Translations under genes and position numbers: made by a program
In this document: piece by piece, positions 49,088-60,329 of the stretch
Layout of the letters: each line of letters opens with the position of its first letter
How positions within the stretch are numbered: the first letter of the stretch is position 1
The notes under the pieces: model-generated
What the model saw: the letters and a program-made list of their open reading frames with translations, nothing else
The model's database searches: none
Told to the model about the DNA's origin: nothing
Assembly: GCA_030549495.1 (NCBI GenBank)
Contig: JAUIRK010000979.1
Location: forward strand, 201,001 to 265,000
Reading direction: 5' to 3'
Length of the DNA: 64,000 bases
DNA from: Nectonema munidae
Lineage: Eukaryota > Nematomorpha > Nectonematoida > Nectonematidae

Positions 49088-49359
49088 AAAGCGCTATTGA
49101 AGTTGAAAGCGAAATGCTAGATGACGCCAATTCTAGTAAGGAAGTGCCTGAGGAAACAAAGACGCTGCCCTCACCAATCCAATCCCTTACAGTAGAAGCT
49201 GAAAAAGATGAGGAAACAGAAGTGCAAGAGAAAACGAGTCAGGAAAACAAAATGCAAGAAGTAAAGAATGAAGAACCGAAAGTTGAAGCTGAAGAAGACA
49301 AAGCATGCATCAACATTTTAACGGAAATAGAGAAGCATGAATTTTATGAAGAAGCTTAA
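49088..49359 (+). CDS. Probable terminal exon of an acidic protein
   Basis: After an acceptor-like aaatttag the frame stays open for 90 codons to TAA at 49,357. It is strongly Glu-rich with Lys, Val and Thr (VPEETKTLPSPIQSLTVEAE), low in hydrophobic clusters, and ends ILTEIEKHEFYEEA. Codon use differs from the A+T-rich noncoding surroundings. A stop lies just upstream in the same frame, so coding sequence must enter by splicing or start inside. AATAAA sites lie near 49,780. No family recognised; upstream exons were not found. It could belong to a separate gene or an alternative 3' end of the zinc-finger gene. Confidence 0.45.
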
Positions 49360-51255
49360 TATAATGTAATATATTGCTTTAACAAAGATAGATATCTAAA
49401 GAAACATATCTTCTTAACGGTTTCCTTATTTGTCTATGTGTACCTACCTACCTACTTTTTACCGTTGATAGATTAAAATAATATGACTTCCTTGTTTTTA
49501 TCTGTAATTTATATTTAAGTTTGTTCTATCATGTAAAAATATAGTTAACAGTGTAAATATCTTAGTTTTTGATTAATTATCTTTAACAATTATATATAAA
49601 AAATATATATATATTTAAATAGTTATGCGCTTAGCGTGTTTTATCAAGTGTATTTGTGTGTGCATAGACTTCCTATTTATTAAAAATGTCTTCTTTTTAA
49701 TCACTTTTAAGCATACACACAAAAACTTCTTCATCATCATCGTCATCTTTAATACACAATCGATAAAAAAATTTTAAATAAATAAAGTGGTTTTTTGTGA
49801 ACTCTTTGATATTTTTATTCAGATGATCACTAATGATGGAAAAATATTGTTGTAAAAGTCATTATTTCACTTGACAGAGAAAGAGGGAGTGGAAATAATG
49901 TTTTGCGTTCTTCATGGCGCGCGCTTTTATCGAATCCAATACATAATGTGGCGTATCGGAGACTCACTCGAAGATATTGGCTGAGGAATTGTTGCTTCCT
50001 TTTGCACTATTCGCTTAAAAAGATCAGAAAGATTAAAAAATTGAAATAGAGATTTTTAAATACTATTGACAAAATGTAGGTAAATTTGAAAAGCATATTT
50101 TTAAATCTAAATATCTACATAAAAATTGATAAAAAGAAATTTTGACAGAAGTGTACTACTCATAATAGTGAGATTGGTGTAAGAGCGAGATATTTGAATA
50201 AAACTCTTCTAATGCTATTTAACAACTAAATTTAACTTAATTTTCCGCAAGGCTATTCAATCTCCATGCGTCACGTGTTAAGTAACATATATGGTGGAAC
50301 CTCGATTAGCGAACTTTATTCAAAGCATTCCAGAAATGTTTGTGAACCGAGAAGGTCTTCAACAGGTATATTATTATCAGCGGGAAGTACTATAACATTT
50401 AGAATACAAAAATATATATCCTTATCAACGCTTTAGAAAATGAAGAAAGATTTAAAAGAGTTATTAAAGGCACACTTTTTAGATGCAAAGAACAGATGTG
50501 TACAATTGTGATTCATAAAAATGCCCAAATCCGATTCTAAATTAAAAATGTTTACTTTAATTATTATTTTATACCATATCTAAGTTCATCAGGTTTAAGA
50601 CTTTTGGCGTGGAACCTTTTTAAAATTGAAATTTCCTAACTGGAAGAGGATTTCTGGTAAATAAGACCCCCGTCTGTCGGTAGAATGATTTTCAGTTGAA
50701 ATAATTCTCCAATTGGTTGAAAAATTAGACAATGACTGTGGAATGTATTTCTGATTGGTTGAAATAATTATTATGGATTGACATATAAAGCCGCGGACTA
50801 ATTAAATATCCCATTAACCAGCTAATTCCTGCCTAACCATCTATCATGCTAACAAACTTAAATGAACTAACTAGCAGTAATAAAACTTTCTTTTTAAATA
50901 TCCGAAGTGGAATTACCCAGCAGAAAATCGTCTTAGATTAAATCTAAGCGAAGAGTGAAATCAACGAATCTAAATTACGTGAATAATAATACGAATAAAT
51001 AAGCATACGGCATCACTAACTGATGAAGGTATTATTGTATATTATATACCTTTAACTAATGATGCGAGTTTAACGTTAAAGTACAGCGTAAAGAGATATA
51101 AGAAAACGTGCTCGTTTAGTGCGCGTACTTGTCAGTGAAGCAACACCAATCTACTTATACAACTTTGGGATAGGACAAAATATAGCTATGGTATATAAAC
51201 GAGCATCAAGATGGATTAGCCTATTTTAATTCATTAATCATTTTACTACTCATGT
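49360..51255. other. Stretch without a recognised gene
   Basis: The first 430 bp may be the 3' untranslated region of the acidic exon (AATAAA near 49,780). The rest is A+T-rich without recognised coding sequence or repeat. Confidence 0.35.
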
Positions 51256-51401
51256 AAGGCGATGTGGAAAGGTTCGTTAGATGCTTAGCCCCAATAAAGC
51301 AAGGTTTTGTGTTTGATCCAAAACCTTCCAAAATTTTTCCCTAACCCTAACAAGGCTTCTTTGCTGATAGTTCGACACAAGCCTTCTTGATGAAAGCATT
51401 C
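51256..51401 (+). repeat. tRNA-derived SINE, copy 5 (diverged)
   Basis: Plus orientation: ggcgatgtggaaaggttcgt, tagatgct, box B-like tgtttgatcc and the tail agttcgacacaagccttctt then gatgaaagc. More diverged than copies 1-4. Confidence 0.55.
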
Positions 51402-51403
51402 TA

Positions 51404-51517
51404 TGGTTAACGACCAGAGTCGACAATGTAAAAATATGGTTGTCTGCGTTTATAAATCCTTTTTGATAGACATCCTTTGCTTTGCATTATACATTTCTGT
51501 TATTCTGGACGTTAAGG
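51404..51517 (+). mobile_element. piggyBac-like MITE, copy D (diverged)
   Basis: GGTTAACGACCAGA at the left and TTCTGGACGTTAAGG at the right are inverted and match the ends of copy C. Internal ctgcgtttat resembles the shared internal block. Confidence 0.45.
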
Positions 51518-52329
51518 GGAGTTTTCACCACTTGGGCAAGTTTAACTATTAAGAATTGCGTTTTTATCAATTCAACTTGTTCTACCTACAACTTTTCTAT
51601 TTTAGGTCCAGTCAATTATAATAGGAGGTGTGTGCCTTTTATTTTCAAAAAAAACATTTACAGAGCCTAACTCTTCAAGAATGCGAGTCTAGAACTGTAT
51701 ACTCAAAGGGAAACCAAAGTTTGCAAGTGGCGGCGGTTATATTTACATTATCAGATACGGAAACAAACTTTTGTAGATGTGAAATAAAAATCCTGCAAAG
51801 CAAGAATTCAAGTTAGAAGTGAAGAAATCGTGAAATAAATGCACGTACAATATTGGCACAATCCTTGTCTATCCAAAATGAAGAGACTGCCTTTTAACTC
51901 GAATGAACAAAAGCAACACCGCAGAATAATATGTAAATGGATGTTTACGAAATATATGACAGGCTTGTCAAGGAGCTCTGCCAGAGATAATAAGATGGTT
52001 CGTCGACAACGAGACGAGGAAAAGTCATATCAAGTGAGTGTGTGAGCGATTTAAACTTTCCATTCATCGATGATTTTGCATTTGGAAAGGAAGAACTGGA
52101 AGATTTTCTGGTAAGAGATATTGCGTGTTATGATAACTCCTCCAGAATATTAATATCACCACCTCATTTTTCGTAGTTTACCTGATTTCAGGCTGATGCA
52201 TCATCCACTGCTATATGTTTTGCTTCCAAATAAGCTTAATGGAATATATAGCAGAATGAATGTTCAATATGATTTGATTTTGAATTAGGAAATTGCAAGA
52301 AATAACCAAAACGAAGGTCTCTATGGCTG

Positions 52330-53060
52330 ATATCGGAGGAAGCTTCTTCCATTTATGTTCAAATATGACAATTTGAGGTTTAGGGCATTTTACTATTTAA
52401 ATCACACACATCATTTGGTATGTTCAGTTGTGATAAATCTTCATATGCTTTCTGAACACAATAACCTTCATCTTTGCATTGTCAATCAAATCCAGTAAAT
52501 ATTTGTACTTCAAATTTTTTTTCAAATCGTCCGGTAGAGAAGAAACAAGGGCTTTTTTGCTCTATCAATAATAAGTCCAACATCAGAGAAGTCAAACAAA
52601 ATTCTTTTGACTTCAACAAACTTTTCGACATACCAAAACGCTGACTTTAACCAAGATGCCCATCTAGTTACAAAGGGTTTAGGTGGTAAGCCTATTTCGT
52701 TGAAAATCTTTTGTCTGTTTGTTCTTAACTATCAACATTTTGATACTAGCTATCAAATTATCGACACTTTCAAATTTTGATCTCACATTCAAGCAACACT
52801 AATGCAATAATGCTAAGCAAAAAACATAACAAAAGAGCTCTAGTCCCATTTCGGAAATCTAAAGTCTGAAAATCTCTGAAGTAAGTTTTCATGCATTGTG
52901 CGTGAGCAACTTTCTCGCTCTATCTGGCCCATCTTCCCCCGTACTACACTTTCTCACTCACAATGATGTGACGATTCCACAAATATCGCAACGTAAATTC
53001 TTTGTAAAAAGCACACTCATGCCCAAAGCGTCAGTTCTTAGATAACACTTTGGAAAACTC
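52330..53060 (-). mobile_element. Decayed hAT-like transposase
   Basis: On the minus strand a piece reads GLPPKPFVTRWASWLKSAFW then YVEKFVEVKRILFDFS. This fits a hAT-family segment seen in arthropod repetitive proteins (LPPxPVxTRWGTWL with a following YAExF). Upstream, a Cys pair in LRCDICGIVTSL could be a remnant of the N-terminal zinc finger. Frames change and stops occur, so it is a fossil. Termini not found. Confidence 0.5.
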
Positions 53061-53579
53061 TCTCTTTGAGCTGGCCCTTTTTTGCCTCATTCACAAGTAT
53101 GCAAAGTTTTGTCCAAAAGTTTTACATGACTTTGGCAAAAATTATTATCGTTCCAAATCTTTTCATTTTTTTGAAAGTATTCATGAAATTTATCACTTTT
53201 TCGTCTTGTTTTAACCTACTTTCATAGCCTGTTCTACAAATCTGCATACTCTCATACCCATTCAGTATTAATAAAAAGTCGTTATCAACATATTCATAAT
53301 GATTTGTATTGTGAGTGAAGTTCTACTCTCACATATTTTATTAACCTTTTTTAAATTTTTGAATTTAAGGTATCAAAGCTCCAATCAGTGTCAGGGTATT
53401 TTGAATATTTTTCAATAAAAATCATTGGAATTGACTTTATTGAGCTAATTTTGAAAAATTGACTTTATATTTTTGTTTGATTCACACTTTATCAAGTTCT
53501 AGATCTATGTTTCGACTTTTTCAAAGGTTAGAGATTAATTTTATAGAAATTGACTTTCTCGTGCTCTAGTCATGAGTTA

Positions 53580-53945
53580 CGTGATAGCCATGCTACAAGA
53601 ATTTCTTACCTCGTTTGAGGATAATTATCTACGAAGAATGGATAGAACAAGAAACAGAAGAGTTCCTCATACGAACTCGTGGGATATTTATCAACTAGAA
53701 CTTAATGGAGAAGATAGGGCAAACAATCACACAGAAGCAGGAAGTTTGTAAAGTGAACCTGAAATGCAGCATTGAGTGTATGGAAATTTATTGACTGTCT
53801 GCGTAAAGTACAGAGGGGGAGAAATCTTTATTACGAAGGACTATTGCAAGGCACAATTTTATTTTGAAATTGAAAAAATCCAAGGAGCGGATGACGTAGG
53901 GCTTATCAGAAGAATATGCCAAGCATTAAATATTTAAAACAGGAA
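53580..53945 (+). mobile_element. MULE transposase C-terminal remnant
   Basis: The plus strand reads RRVPHTNSWDIYQLELNGED followed by RANNHTEAG (the usual PRTNNSVEGWH-like region of MULE transposases). Then, in another frame, SVWKFIDCLRKVQRGRNLYY follows, which fits the HPSIWKFI segment that comes next in that family. Short, frameshifted, no ends visible. It is a different lineage from the MULE at 19.2 kb. Confidence 0.55.
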
Positions 53946-54523
53946 TATCTCGTTGTCAAGAATAAGGAAAACTTGATGTTTTCATCTATTTTAAAATTTT
54001 TATATTATTCTTGCTTAATTTATACTACTGTCTAAAAAGGTCTACACCAAACTAGAGCATTCCCAAATGTAGCGCCCATTCAGAGAGCTAGGGAATGCTA
54101 ATTTTGTTTTAGATTAAGCGCCTAAATTTATGCGGTATCTCTTCTATTTACAGTTTTTACCGGAGTTTCACCATCTTTCAAGACTTCACAATATATCTTA
54201 AATTGCTGTTTTTGCTAAATATAGCGCGATGAGTAATTTCTATAGACGCATAGGAAATAGCAATAAAAATAGGAAATAAATGTGTCAAGCATTTATACTC
54301 TCGCCATCATTCACCAGTCATTATGTGGAATTTTTGATAGAGGGAATTGAATGCACATTCTTAGCAGCAAACTTTTTGAGAGTAAAGTGTTAAATGAGGA
54401 TTTTAAAAATTTTAAATAACTTTACTAAAATTATACTCGCCTGATCACAAAAATGAAATACTCTCTTTGCCGATTCGATTTCGATACTTGAAGCGATTCC
54501 CGCTTAATCAACCCATAGCCACT

Positions 54524-54710
<187 letters not shown>

Positions 54711-54756
54711 TAAAAAGAGAGAAAAACAAGTGATTACAAAGATGAATGATGATAGA

Positions 54757-57700
54757 TTAATTACCTTTGCCATCACAAGCTACAATCTTGACTTTGTCAA
54801 TCTTGTACAAGTCGATGATTTCTCTAAATTCCACATTCGATAGGACGAAAGTCCATACGTTGTCGCAGAATCGGTACGCATCCAAGTGACCTGCCTGCAA
54901 ATAAGTTGTTCACACTTTTAAATCCAGGGTGGCACATCTTCAAAATTATTGGGGGGGGGGCGAAATTTTTTTCTTGCAATTTTCAAAATTAGTGGTCTGG
55001 AAATACCACGGGAGACCAAATATTCAAGCAATCCTTTAAAATAGAGTGTATTCAGCGCATACCTAAAGTCCTAAATTTATAAGACTACTTTATATTTTTT
55101 TTACAAAATTGGTGAATTTAAATACTATACTTCCAGTGAAAATATTTTAATTAAATTTCCATATCGAATATGGGGCGCAGAAAAAATTCCCCCAATTAAA
55201 AAGTTGGAAAAGTAAGATGCCACCAAAAAAATGCCCCAACACAAAAAAAATTCAAAAAATTATTAATTAAAATTAAAAAATTTTTTTTTAAAGATATGTA
55301 AAATAAAGGTTTTTTGTAAAAAAAAAAGTTAACTTTTCATCTAAAACATTTAAAATTTAATTAAAGTAAACTAAAAAATCAGCATACGACAATTTTTTAA
55401 ATACAAAAAATTTTTTTTTATAAAATAGCAAATATTTTTGGAATTTGTGTGTATCAGAAAACTTTCTAAATATAATTTGTATTTTAACTGATTTTAAGAA
55501 CACATTCCCACAGATCTGCACCTTTGCTATTGTTTTCAAGAACTTTATAAAGAAAAAAACCCTATAGATTAAGAAATTTTAGAAATTTAGCCTTTCAAAA
55601 CGGTACCAAATAAAAATATTTATATAATTAAAAAAATCCTGAAAATCAAAAATTAGGGGGCATTTTTTCCTACTTTTTAATTAGGGGCATTTATTGGCGG
55701 GGGCCTTTTTACCTACAACCATCGAATATACACTAGTTTAAAAAAATCCAAAATTGTTAGGGGGTGGAATAGGCTTTTCATTTGAAAAATGAAGTAGTCT
55801 ACCTACAGGAATTGATGAAAGAATATTTGATTCATAGAGAAGACAAATAACTGAAAGTTGGATAGGTTTATATGAGTGAATGTAGTCTAAAGGCAAAGAG
55901 TCAACTAGACAGTAGACACCCTGCGAAGTTTATATGAAAAACTGTGATTGATTCAGGGGCAAGGGTATAAAATGAAGTTATAATTGTGCAAACAAAAAAT
56001 TAAGATCGGATTATTTCATTTTACTCAGCATCATTCAAAAATAGTTTAAAAGCTAAATTGATACAAGCTACAAAAAGAAAAATAACTTTTAACATTTTGC
56101 AATGATTTGCCTTTTATAATAACTTTTAAGGAAAAAAGTCATTTGCTACATAATTAAAATAAGAAAGAAAGGAAACAAAATAAACTAATAAAGCAATTTT
56201 CACTATTTTAAAATGGAACCGTCTGTTCTCAGAATAATTTCAAAATAATAGAAGGCATAAAGAATTAGAGTTTATTTGATATTTTCAAGCTTTTATAAGC
56301 AGCAAAAGCCAATGTTTAAGTTACCAACCCTTATAATTAAAAAATTATTTAAACTAACGGTCGATAGAAATTTCGCCCCATAGACAATCTGCCCCCTGAC
56401 AAATTGTCTCATAGACTATTAGTTTCATCCATCTTTGCTTATTATATGTGTAAAATTATTAAAAAATTTTATATTCTTGTTTATTTTCTCTATTATTATT
56501 TCAAATTATTCATTTTATCTCTTAATTTTTTAGAATTGTCCATGAGACAAAATGTCTTATGAAAATAACGGGGCGAATTGTCCATGAAACAAAATGTCTT
56601 ATGAAAATAATGGGGTGAATTGTCCATGGGACGAACTGTCTTATGAAAATAATGGGGTGAATTGTCCATGGGACGAACTGTCTTATGAAAATAATGGAGC
56701 GAAATGTCCGAGAACCAAACTAACATAAATCAAAGTATACGAGAAAAGAAAATCATTGTTTTTTTGAATATTTAAGTTTTCAAATGTCACAAAATGTAGC
56801 AAACGTAGTGATAAAGATTGTGACTTTTGTTGAAAAAAAATTCTTAGCGCGAGTCAAACAATATTCATTGATATAAAATCGTAATGATTGAAAACTATTT
56901 AAATTTAACTCTAAATGCAAATTAGACAGAAGCAGTGGTGTAGCCAAAAAAAAGTTGATAGAAGGGGCACAATTTAAAAACAAAACTTGCGCAACATTAT
57001 GTATACTTTCTTGACCCTTTCATTGGAGAAATTTTCAAAAACTGATATCGCATAAGATGCTTGGGAGCACCATGCGGTACATGGGAGTGTGGGCACGGCC
57101 CCTCATGCCCCAGCCTAGCTACGTCACTGGAGAGAAGAGAGCTGAATGAGATAGGAGGGCTTAACAAGAGAAGAGGGCCTGAACAAAAGAAGAGAGTTTG
57201 AGTGAATGATTGAGTTTTAGCAGAGAAAGCGGAAGAGAAAAACAGAGGAGAGAAAGAGAAATAGAATCACTGTGACAGAAAATGAGAAAATCTAGTGGAT
57301 CATCAACATGTGTGTGCTCAAAAATACTATAAAGAGGAGACATTGTGATAAACATTGCTTACTTATTATGTGCATATTGAAGCAATGGATTATTATTATT
57401 ATATAGCTCTCACGCATCATCTGTAAAATATGTTCGATAGGAATTTCAGAGCAGCTTGGCATGATGTTTGATTGATTCGAAAGTCTGCATACATGTTTTA
57501 TAAACAAGCAGCAACTCTTACTTATAGAAAATTATTTGGGGGGGGGGGGGGGGGGGTGGGGAAGTCATTTTCGCCCCCCCCCCCCTGAAAACACATGGGA
57601 GGGGGAACGCCGGATGTGCGCCCCTGATTAAATCTCCTTATGTTATCGTGACAGGCGAGAAAAAAAGGGTTTGTCATTACGCCTTTTGCCTCTATCCAAT

Positions 57701-59431
57701 TTGGAAATATTAATTAAAAAATATAAGGTCTAAATCTGAAAAAAACTAGTGAAAGGCCAGAGGTCTATCGTCTGTTGAAAAAAGTCCTGGTTACCTGTGT
57801 GAATAATAATAGTAATACACGAAAGTGGTCAGTCTACCAGAGGGGCGCACATCCTCAAAATTTGGAGGAGGGGGAGGCTTTTTTTAATTTTCAAAATTTA
57901 TTATAAAAGAATTTTTGTCCAATGAACACATCACCATTAATACCGCTCTCAATCCCACCACAACTACACACATTTTATGAAAAGTGCCGCGAAGAAGTTC
58001 CATGGGGATCGAGAAGGGGGCACTGAGTTTTTTTTTCTGAGAGAAGGAAGCACTCGATTTCGGTAAACAAAAATATTGGTTGAAGGATGCACAAATTCAT
58101 GTTTGATAAATAACATCTAAATGTTTTTGCAAAATATTAAGTATGGTTTGAAAAGTTTCAAAAAATTATTTGTTGTCAAAAAGTCCCACAACATAGCAGA
58201 ACAGTTGATATTACATTGCTGGAAAGATATATTGAATGTGTTCAGATTCAATCTTCCTGTCAAAAGATACCGTTAGAAGGTTACTAAATCACTATACTAA
58301 ATATCACACATTTAGCTGCTTCAACGTTGCCTTTTGCTGCTTATAAAAACTTGAAAATATCAAATAAAGTGCCGATAAACTATCTCATTTTTTTATGCCT
58401 CGTATTATTTTGAAATTATTCTGAGAACAGACAGTTTCATTTTAAATAGTGAAAATTGGTTTCTTAGTTTATTTTGTCTCCTTTCTTTCTTATGTTAATT
58501 ATATGGCAAACTTTTCAAGGCACTGATGTACCGCTTATGTCAAACTATGAACAAATTGGTATCGATTAGGAATCAAATCCAGAGACTTCTGTGCTAAGTC
58601 CATCATCTCAACAAATCTGCCATGCCACCCATAGAGTATGCTGTAGGGGATACGTCAAATTTGTTTTCAAAAAACTTAAGTTAGGCTGTAAACATTTTTA
58701 GTTTTAGTTGAAGCTCTATAACTTTTTCTGATAGATGTTATTTTCCTTTTGTAAATTTTTGTAGCTTGCACCAATTTACCTTTAAAATTATTTTTGAATG
58801 ATGCTGAGAAAAATGAAGTATGCAATCTTAATTTATTGTTTGCACAATTTTATCTTTATTTTTTACATTTTTTGAGAGTCTAACTTACACTTATTCTTAT
58901 ACACTAAAAAGAATGAAAAAATTCGAATACACAGTTTTGTAACTTTTGTTCTGTTTTACGTTTTTGATAGAAATTACCTCAGAAAAGTTATGTAATTTGG
59001 ATGTGTTTTTTTTATTTATTTTTCTGAATAAAACATTTTCATTTTTAGGCCCCTGCTCTAAATATGAACACAAGAATGTGTTTAATGAAAAAGGAGTAAT
59101 AAAAGCTCATAGCGACCCAAAACGCTTTTTACTCAAAAAAAAGAGAAAAAATAATGCAAAACAGATTAAAGCAAAGAAAATAAAATACTTTGAAGCTGAT
59201 ACGAGATCTCACTCTATTAGCCAAAGCTACGTTAACACATTTATCAAACTGTTGATTTACTTTGACACGAAGGGAGACTGGAATTTGGCCACACTAATGA
59301 TTAAAAAAAAAAACTCAGAATTTTAGAAATAAAAATATATTACTTTAACATTACCTGAACTAATTCATCTAAAACTTCGTCTAAATATTGTCCAATAGTC
59401 GTATTTCGATAAATTTGATAGCTCATTAGAT
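54757..59431 (-). CDS. TfIIA-S: Transcription factor IIA small (gamma) subunit, 3 exons, 104 aa
   Basis: General RNA polymerase II factor subunit that, with the alpha/beta chain, binds TBP on the promoter in the nucleus. Exon 1 (59,355-59,426) reads [19 protein letters not shown] then DELVQ. Exon 2 (59,189-59,293) reads [15 protein letters not shown] then [17 protein letters not shown] and ends SFK. Exon 3 (54,757-54,894) reads [18 protein letters not shown], then [18 protein letters not shown] and ACDGKGN before TAA. All joins are phase 0 with GT-AG borders. The helical N-terminal half and the beta-barrel C-terminal half are both complete, and 104 aa fits the family (about 105-110). Intron 1 is 61 bp; intron 2 is 4.3 kb and holds several repeats. 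An acceptor (acttttcag) lies five bases before the ATG, so there is a 5' intron or a trans-splice site. Confidence 0.95.
56531..56705 (+). repeat. 42-bp tandem array, four copies
   Basis: Variants of gaattgtccatgagacaaaa plus tgtcttatgaaaataa and cgggg(c/t). A degenerate relative (caaattgtctcatagac) lies at about 56,400. Confidence 0.9.
56933..57129. mobile_element. hAT-type MITE, 197 bp
   Basis: Left end CAGTGGTGTAGCCA; right end, read inward, CAGTGACGTAGCTA. Flanking 8-bp duplication gacagaag (56,925-56,932) and gagagaag (57,130-57,137), one difference. No coding capacity. Fragments of the same ends occur near 13,862. Confidence 0.7.
57130..57395 (-). repeat. Dispersed repeat, uninterrupted copy
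   Basis: In reverse orientation it matches 8,393-8,565 joined to 9,633-9,740. It keeps a single caatca where the other copy carries the 1.07-kb TIR element. Confidence 0.8.
57537..57592. repeat. G and C homopolymer pair
   Basis: A run of about eighteen G (interrupted by one T) followed some 20 bp later by a run of about ten C. The two runs could pair or form G-quadruplex structure. Situated just inside the right end of the 2.7-kb element. Confidence 0.8.
58505..58630 (-). repeat. tRNA-derived SINE, copy 6 (diverged)
   Basis: Minus-strand copy recognisable by taccgcttatgtcaaactat (tail and middle block) and the diverged box B ggaatcaaatccagagac. Located in intron 2 of the TFIIA gene. Confidence 0.5.
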
Positions 59432-60186
59432 CTGAAAAGTTAAAAAAAAATATTTTTAAAAATTAAATAAAATACATTTATTTTTGTCAAAAGAAAGAAA
59501 GAAGTATTTTGAAATAAATTGATTTTATAATAAATTTAAAAATAAGTTATTTAAAGATTTTTAAAATAAGTCAGTTTGAATTTGTAATATATAAAAGCTA
59601 ACTTGTTGTAGAGTACATATTTTTTCCAAATTTTAATTATAGGAATAATATAAGTAGGAAGAGAAGCGCAACAAGAGGATAATGGAAACTTAGCTATTTA
59701 CCCTTCCTCGAAATTTTTCATAACCCCCTCTCTCAATGAAATTAAGAAATCTATTTAATATTTTCAATATTAAAATAAAAAAAGGGTAAAATAGCAAGGA
59801 AATAGTTTTATTAACTCGACTTTACAAACAGTAGAATAATTCAACATTTAGGCCTTACTGCCTCTTTCAAGAATATGAAAAGAAAGGGAGAAAAAGAAAA
59901 GGAGGGAAAGTAAAAGATTGTAAAGTAATGAGGGTGAGGTTTGATCTTTAATATTTTTAAAAATGAATTCCTATATTTTACAATATATTTATATTGGGTT
60001 GGTTGGTTTGTTGTGTAAGTTTCTTAATCTTGAGGAGGGCATGCAACCTTTTCTGATTAAAAGGCAGATGAGAAATTTGGGACAAGCTGCTAATCGAAGG
60101 GATAAATGAAATGCCACAAATTGGATACTATATTACAAAAAGCGTTATATTTCAGGTGGGTGGTGAAGTCGGTGAGTAAGGCCAGG

Positions 60187-60275
60187 CTACTTCTTACGAA
60201 GGAAGGTGGCAATCTCTTTCTGCACGTCACAAATACGTGACAGCATAGCCTCATGACTTAGCCAGCGGACCTCGC
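60187..60275 (-). mobile_element. hAT (Charlie-like) transposase fragment
   Basis: One minus-strand frame reads EVRWLSHEAMLSRICDVQ followed by KEIATFLRKK and a stop. This is the conserved TEVRWLSRGxVLxRxFELRxEI segment of the hAT subgroup related to ZBED5/FAM200-type proteins. Surrounding GC-richer sequence (60,060-60,330) is probably more of the same element in other frames. Confidence 0.65.
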
Positions 60276-60329
60276 AAAATTAGAATAGGTCCTTGTGATG
60301 CATATTTATCTTGTCCAGGGGTCACCATT

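Larger units (their letters stand above)
54925..57626. mobile_element. hAT-like non-autonomous element, 2.7 kb
   Basis: Left end CAGGGTGGCACATCTTCAAA; right end, read inward, CAGGGGCGCACATCCGGCG. Flanks are tttaaatc (54,917-54,924) and attaaatc (57,627-57,634), an 8-bp duplication with one difference, as hAT elements make. G runs follow both termini. No transposase frame is visible. It contains a 42-bp tandem array, the 197-bp MITE and part of a dispersed repeat, so it is composite. A similar terminus (cagaggggcgcacatcctca) begins at 57,838 without a recognised partner. All lie in intron 2 of the TFIIA gene. Confidence 0.5.

Noticed and set aside
58946-59326. 126-codon plus-strand frame with Lys-rich part and an apparent acceptor before [12 protein letters not shown]
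   Set aside because: It is antisense to TFIIA gamma exon 2 (59,189-59,293), whose protein match, phase and splice sites are decisive.
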